Part shown: positions 60,100 to 64,000 of the stretch, piece after piece
Layout: each line of letters starts with the position of its first letter
Numbering within the stretch: the first letter of the stretch is position 1
NCBI RefSeq assembly: GCF_016909495.1
Contig: NZ_JAFBFW010000005.1
Coordinates: 62,001-126,000 of the forward strand
Source: Pantoea coffeiphila
GTDB lineage: Bacteria; Pseudomonadota; Gammaproteobacteria; Enterobacterales; Enterobacteriaceae
Direction: 5' to 3'
DNA: 64,000 bases
Notes under the pieces: generated by a model
Told to the model about the DNA's origin: nothing
Database searches by the model: none
What the model saw: the letters and a program-made list of their open reading frames with translations, nothing else
Program-made: the position numbers and the translations under genes

Positions 60100-61287
60100 A
60101 TGGAAAACAATACCTCGCATTCTCAGCGCCACCCGGTGCTGTTTCACGGCCGTGCAGGCGAATATTTCTCAATCTGGTTAGTCAATGCATTACTGACCAT
60201 GGTGACGTTAGGAATATATTCTGCCTGGGCCACCGTACGCCGCCGCCGCTATTTCTATGGTAATACTGAAATTGCCGGCGATCGTTTTGATTATCACGCA
60301 CGGCCAATCAATCTGCTTATTGGCCGCGTTATTGTTTTTATTGGTCTGCTGCTGTTCTTTATTATTTCCTCTATCTCCCCGACTCTGACTCTGTTCGCCA
60401 TGCTGGCCTTCTTTGCGCTGATACCGTGGATCGTCATCCGCAGCTGGCGCTACAACGCGCTGATGAGCAGCTTCCGCGGCGTACGCTTTAACTACCACTG
60501 CCGCATTGGCCGTGCGTACTGGACGATGTACCTGGCACCGGTGCTGATGATTCTGGCGCTGTTACTGGTGGTCGGCATGATCGGCGCGGCAGGTGCGACC
60601 AGCGGTAATATCAGCACCACAATGACCGTCGGGGTGATTTGCTTCGTACTGTATCTGGTGGGACTGGCGGCAATACAGGGGACTGTTGCTGCGCTGAATC
60701 ACGATCTGTATATCAATAATATGGCATTTGGTCAGCTGTCGTTTAAAGCCGAGCTGAGCAAAAAGACATTTATTAAAATGGTATTGATCAGCTTCCTGAT
60801 TATGCTGCCGTTCCTGATTATCGGTGGCCTGTTGATTGGTTCTCTGTTTGCCTCGATCATCTATGCTTCGGCAATGGGCGTCAGCGATCCGGAAATGCTG
60901 GGTAATATGATGGCCGGCAACGTGCTGAATATTTTCCTGACCTTCCTGGTCATTCTGTTCGGTGGCTTAGTCTCCTCCGCTTATTTAGTGGTGGCTCAAC
61001 GCAATTATGTTTTCGGCCAGACCCGGCTGGGCGATAAGCTGCGCCTGAAATCAACGCTGTCGACGGGCGCTTTCCTGGCTCTGACGCTGACTAACACGCT
61101 GATCGTGATCTTCACCCTCGGACTGGGTGCCCCGATTGCCGAAATCCGACTGGCGCGCTATCTGGCTAACAGTACCGAGCTGGAGGGCGATATTTCGCTG
61201 GATGAAGTGATGGCCCACCACGACTCGGCCCGAACAGCGGTGGCGGAAGAGGTGGTTTCTGCTTTCGATCTGAATGCGGGAATCTGA
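60100..61287 (+). CDS. yjgN: DUF898 family inner-membrane protein YjgN
   Basis: Polytopic membrane protein of unknown function. The 395 residues have about eight helices: FSIWLVNALLTMVTLGIYSA near 22-41, helices at about 72-115, 148-195, 225-265, 278-300 and 328-350. The DUF898 pattern GEYFSIWLVN...YSAWATVRRRRYFYG is clear. Followed after 2 bp by an M48 peptidase gene, suggesting joint function. Confidence 0.9.
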   Translation: MENNTSHSQRHPVLFHGRAGEYFSIWLVNALLTMVTLGIYSAWATVRRRRYFYGNTEIAGDRFDYHARPINLLIGRVIVFIGLLLFFIISSISPTLTLFAMLAFFALIPWIVIRSWRYNALMSSFRGVRFNYHCRIGRAYWTMYLAPVLMILALLLVVGMIGAAGATSGNISTTMTVGVICFVLYLVGLAAIQGTVAALNHDLYINNMAFGQLSFKAELSKKTFIKMVLISFLIMLPFLIIGGLLIGSLFASIIYASAMGVSDPEMLGNMMAGNVLNIFLTFLVILFGGLVSSAYLVVAQRNYVFGQTRLGDKLRLKSTLSTGAFLALTLTNTLIVIFTLGLGAPIAEIRLARYLANSTELEGDISLDEVMAHHDSARTAVAEEVVSAFDLNAGI

Positions 61288-61289
61288 TT

Positions 61290-62306
61290 TTGCAGCTTAA
61301 CGGCTACTATCAATCTCCCGGACGGGCAGCTCGCGAGGCTGCCCGTCTCACGTTGCATGAGCGGCACCTGGTACTGGACCGCAACGGGCAGCAGCAGATT
61401 ACGTTACTCAATGCGATTACGGTATCTGATGCGCTGGGTAGCATCCCCCTGACGCTGAGCTTTGCCGACGGCGGGCGCTTTGTGCCGGAGGACGATGCCG
61501 CATTCCGTCAGTGGTGGCAGCAGCGCCATCGTCCTGGCCTGGTCCATCGTCTGGAGCGGCACAAGCGCGGCGTCGGGCTGACCCTGCTGGCGACGCTGGC
61601 CGCTATCGCTCTGTATGTCTGGGTCATCCTGCCTGCTGCCAGTACCGCGCTGGCTTCAAATATGCCGGCTTACGTTGAGCGGCAGGTGGGGCAGCAAACC
61701 CTGACGCTGTTGCAGAGCAGCGGATTTAGCGACGGCAAACTGACGCCGGAGCAGCAACAGCGTATGGAACGCCTGTTCAGCCGTGTTATTCCCGGTGAGA
61801 TGAAGCAGGATGCGGTGCCGCTGCGGTTGAAGGTTATGCATTTCGACGGTGGCGCGAACGCCTTTATGCTGGCGGACGGTACGCTGGTGGTCAGTGACGA
61901 TCTGGTGCGCATGGCGAAAAGCGACGATGCGCTGGCGGCAGTGATGCTGCATGAGATTGGCCATCATCATTACCGCCATCCGATGCGGATGCTGGTGCGT
62001 TCGTCGCTGATTTCGCTGAGCTATATGTGGCTGACCGGGGACGTCAGCGGCATTGGTGATACGCTGTTACAGTCGGCGGCGTTTGTGCATCAGATGCAGT
62101 TTTCGCGCAGCATGGAGCGGGAAGCGGATGCATATGCGATTGCGCAGATGAAGGCGCAGGGGCGTTCACTGGCTGCGATGGCGGAGATTTATAGCCAGCT
62201 TCAGCAGTCGGGCGAGAAGGAGAGTCGCGGGCTGAGTTTACCGGAATGGATGAGTACCCATCCGGATATGCCGGAGCGGATTAAGGTGATTCGGGCGGCG
62301 GAATAG
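61290..62306 (+). CDS. M48-family membrane metallopeptidase
   Basis: Zinc peptidase with HEIGHH (about residues 224-229) and a downstream glutamate in SMEREADAYAI. One membrane helix lies at about residues 95-120 after a cytoplasmic N-terminus. The 338-residue protein resembles the HtpX/Oma1-like peptidases often encoded beside DUF898 proteins. Start is the TTG at 61290 (LQLNGYYQSPGRA), 2 bp after yjgN. Substrate unknown. Confidence 0.85.
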   Translation: MQLNGYYQSPGRAAREAARLTLHERHLVLDRNGQQQITLLNAITVSDALGSIPLTLSFADGGRFVPEDDAAFRQWWQQRHRPGLVHRLERHKRGVGLTLLATLAAIALYVWVILPAASTALASNMPAYVERQVGQQTLTLLQSSGFSDGKLTPEQQQRMERLFSRVIPGEMKQDAVPLRLKVMHFDGGANAFMLADGTLVVSDDLVRMAKSDDALAAVMLHEIGHHHYRHPMRMLVRSSLISLSYMWLTGDVSGIGDTLLQSAAFVHQMQFSRSMEREADAYAIAQMKAQGRSLAAMAEIYSQLQQSGEKESRGLSLPEWMSTHPDMPERIKVIRAAE

Positions 62307-62309
62307 GGC

Positions 62310-62342
62310 AAAAAAAACCGCCATCAAAAGACGGCGGTTTTT
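62310..62342. terminator. Bidirectional terminator between the M48 gene and valS
   Basis: Stem AACCGCC / GGCGGTT (62316-62322, 62333-62339) with flanking A7 and TTTTT runs. Suited to both convergent genes. Confidence 0.88.
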
Positions 62343-62366
62343 CATCATCAGACTCGCTGAGAAAAC

Positions 62367-64000
62367 TTACAGTGCGGCAATCACGCCCTGCTGCTCGATC
62401 AGCTTGATCTTAGCCTGCTCGAAGTCAGCCAGACGCTCGCGCTCCTTGGCGACAACCGCTTCCGGCGCACGGGCAACAAAACCTTCGTTACCCAGCTTGG
62501 CGGTAATCTTCTCCATCTCAACGTCAATCTTGCCCACTTCCTTCGCCAGACGCTCCAGCTCGGCGTTTTTATCCACCAGCTCGGCCATCGGGATCAGCAG
62601 CTCGGCACCGTCAACCAGCTTGGTCACCGACACCGGACCTTTATCACCGGCGGCCAGCAGCTCCAGCTTATCCAGACGCGCCAGCGTCTTCAGGAAGTTG
62701 TGGTTTTCATTGACGCGGCGAGCCGCATCATCGCTGGCGCCGCGCAGCAGCACATCCAGCGGCTTGGCCGGAGAGATGTTCATCTCGTTGCGAATATTAC
62801 GCACCGCGACAATCGCCTGCTTCAGCCACTCGGTATCCGCCATCGCCACCTCATCCACGCGAGCCGCGTCAAACTCCGGCATCGGCTGCAGCATAATGGT
62901 GTCGTCACTGATGTTCTTCAGCACTTTCACACGCTGCCAGATGGTTTCGGTAATGAATGGAATAATCGGATGCGCCAGGCGCAGCAGGGCTTCCAGCACC
63001 GTCACCAGCGTATTACGCGTGCCGCGCAGCTGGGCTTCAGTACCGCCGTTCATCACCGGCTTAGCCAGCTCCAGATACCAGTCGCAGAACTGGTTCCAGG
63101 TGAACTCGTACAGAATACCGGCAGCGATATCAAAGCGATAGCTGTCCAGCGCGTCACGGTAGGCTTTCACCGTCTGGTTAAACTCAGCCAGTATCCAGCG
63201 ATCCGCCAGTGACAGCTCCAGTTCGCCACCGTTGAAGCCACAGTCGTGCTCTTCTGTGTTCATCAGTACAAAGCGGCTGGCGTTCCACAGCTTGTTACAG
63301 AAGTTGCGGTAGCCTTCCAGGCGCTTCATATCCCAGTTGATGTCGCGACCGGTCGAGGCCAGCGCCGCCAGGGTAAAGCGCAGGGCATCGGTACCGTGCG
63401 GCTCAATACCGTTCGGGAACTGCTTCTCGGTGCGCTTGCGAATTTTCTCCGCCAGCTGCGGCTGCATCATATTGCCGGTACGTTTTTCCAGCAGATCTTC
63501 CAGCGAAATACCGTCAACCATATCCAGCGGATCGATAACGTTACCCTTCGACTTGGACATCTTCTGCCCTTCGTCGTCGCGGATCAGGCCGGTCATATAC
63601 ACGGTTTTGAACGGAACCTGCGGCTTGCCGTCTTCGTCTTTGATGAAGTGCATGGTCAGCATGATCATGCGCGCAATCCAGAAGAAGATAATGTCGAAGC
63701 CGCTGACCAGCACGCTGGTCGGGTGGAAGGTGCGCAGCGCTTCGGTATTCTCCGGCCAGCCAAGGGTAGAGAAGGTCCACAGACCGGAAGAGAACCAGGT
63801 ATCCAGTACGTCTTCGTCCTGGGTCAGCACCACGTCGTCGGCGATGTTGTTTTCCGCACGCGCTTCCGCTTCGTTACGTGCCACATAGACGTTGCCTTCA
63901 GCATCGTACCAGGCCGGAATGCGGTGACCCCACCACAGCTGACGGGAGATGCACCAGTCCTGGATATCACGCATCCACGAGAAGTACATGTTTTCATACT
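62367..64000 (-). CDS. valS: Valyl-tRNA synthetase ValS (C-terminal part, 5' end outside window)
   Basis: Charges tRNA-Val. About 544 C-terminal residues are visible, beginning [20 protein letters not shown]. They include [10 protein letters not shown], the class I KMSKS motif ([15 protein letters not shown]), the anticodon-binding domain and the C-terminal coiled coil ([20 protein letters not shown]). The HIGH motif and editing domain lie beyond the right edge. Confidence 0.98.
   Translation of the reverse strand, partial: YENMYFSWMRDIQDWCISRQLWWGHRIPAWYDAEGNVYVARNEAEARAENNIADDVVLTQDEDVLDTWFSSGLWTFSTLGWPENTEALRTFHPTSVLVSGFDIIFFWIARMIMLTMHFIKDEDGKPQVPFKTVYMTGLIRDDEGQKMSKSKGNVIDPLDMVDGISLEDLLEKRTGNMMQPQLAEKIRKRTEKQFPNGIEPHGTDALRFTLAALASTGRDINWDMKRLEGYRNFCNKLWNASRFVLMNTEEHDCGFNGGELELSLADRWILAEFNQTVKAYRDALDSYRFDIAAGILYEFTWNQFCDWYLELAKPVMNGGTEAQLRGTRNTLVTVLEALLRLAHPIIPFITETIWQRVKVLKNISDDTIMLQPMPEFDAARVDEVAMADTEWLKQAIVAVRNIRNEMNISPAKPLDVLLRGASDDAARRVNENHNFLKTLARLDKLELLAAGDKGPVSVTKLVDGAELLIPMAELVDKNAELERLAKEVGKIDVEMEKITAKLGNEGFVARAPEAVVAKERERLADFEQAKIKLIEQQGVIAAL

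Overview
The window is a chromosomal segment of an enterobacterium. Nearly every protein reads as a close homologue of an Escherichia coli K-12 protein, and gene order largely follows the K-12 lptA-to-yhbQ and pyrBI-to-valS blocks. Departures from K-12 (pmrAB between obgE and dacB, an enterobactin-type entCEBAH operon beside it, no argG between leuU and metY, nrdDG next to yhbQ, an SNF2 helicase) suggest an Erwinia/Pantoea-type member of the Erwiniaceae. The genus is an inference from gene content, not a search result.

Layout. 1-8.8 kb: LPS export and Kdo synthesis (lptA partial, lptC, kdsC, kdsD), yrbG, divergent mlaFEDCB lipid-asymmetry operon, ibaG, murA, sfsB. 9-12.6 kb: ispB, rplU-rpmA, a decayed yhbE remnant, obgE. 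12.6-17.5 kb: entH-A-B-E-C (minus strand, transcribed from entC behind a Fur box). 17.7-21 kb: a dacB-pmrA-pmrB operon on the minus strand. 21-27.8 kb: greA with an attenuator-like leader, yhbY, rlmE-ftsH, folP-glmM, secG. 27.8-40.4 kb: tRNA-Leu, tRNA-fMet, rimP-nusA-infB-rbfA-truB-rpsO-pnp-nlpI-yrbN-deaD, the classic translation/RNA-decay superoperon. 40.4-48.4 kb: yhbW, a three-gene HlyD/ABC-2 permease exporter with no ATPase, ubiV-ubiU / ubiT-yhbS, yhbQ. 48.4-54 kb: nrdG-nrdD with two NrdR boxes, then a divergent SNF2/SWIM helicase. 54-58.6 kb: ridA, pyrBI with leader peptide and attenuator, argF with two ARG boxes, rraB, miaE. 58.6-59.37 kb: a gene-free block of structured elements and repeats. 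59.4-64 kb: yjgM, yjgN (DUF898), an M48 peptidase, and the 3' part of valS.

Most of the window is housekeeping: envelope assembly, cell-wall precursor synthesis, transcription/translation factors and RNA turnover. Anaerobic functions cluster at 45-51 kb (O2-independent ubiquinone hydroxylation by UbiTUV and the O2-sensitive ribonucleotide reductase NrdDG). Pyrimidine and arginine synthesis sit together at 54-57 kb, where PyrB and ArgF share carbamoyl phosphate.

The most unusual signal is at 58,671-59,332. Two ~200-bp GC-rich elements lie in inverted orientation, each closed by a perfect 18-20 bp inverted repeat. They share conserved single-stranded-looking blocks, while their stems differ in sequence yet stay self-complementary in each copy. 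This covariation between two copies suggests a conserved folded RNA or DNA structure of unknown function. Between them lie four imperfect ~55-bp repeats. Other points of interest: the yhbE remnant, a U-U mismatch in the tRNA-Leu acceptor stem, a K-12-unlike pyrBI leader peptide, a possible 17-codon leader ORF coupled to the HlyD gene, and a promoter that almost touches the tRNA-fMet gene.
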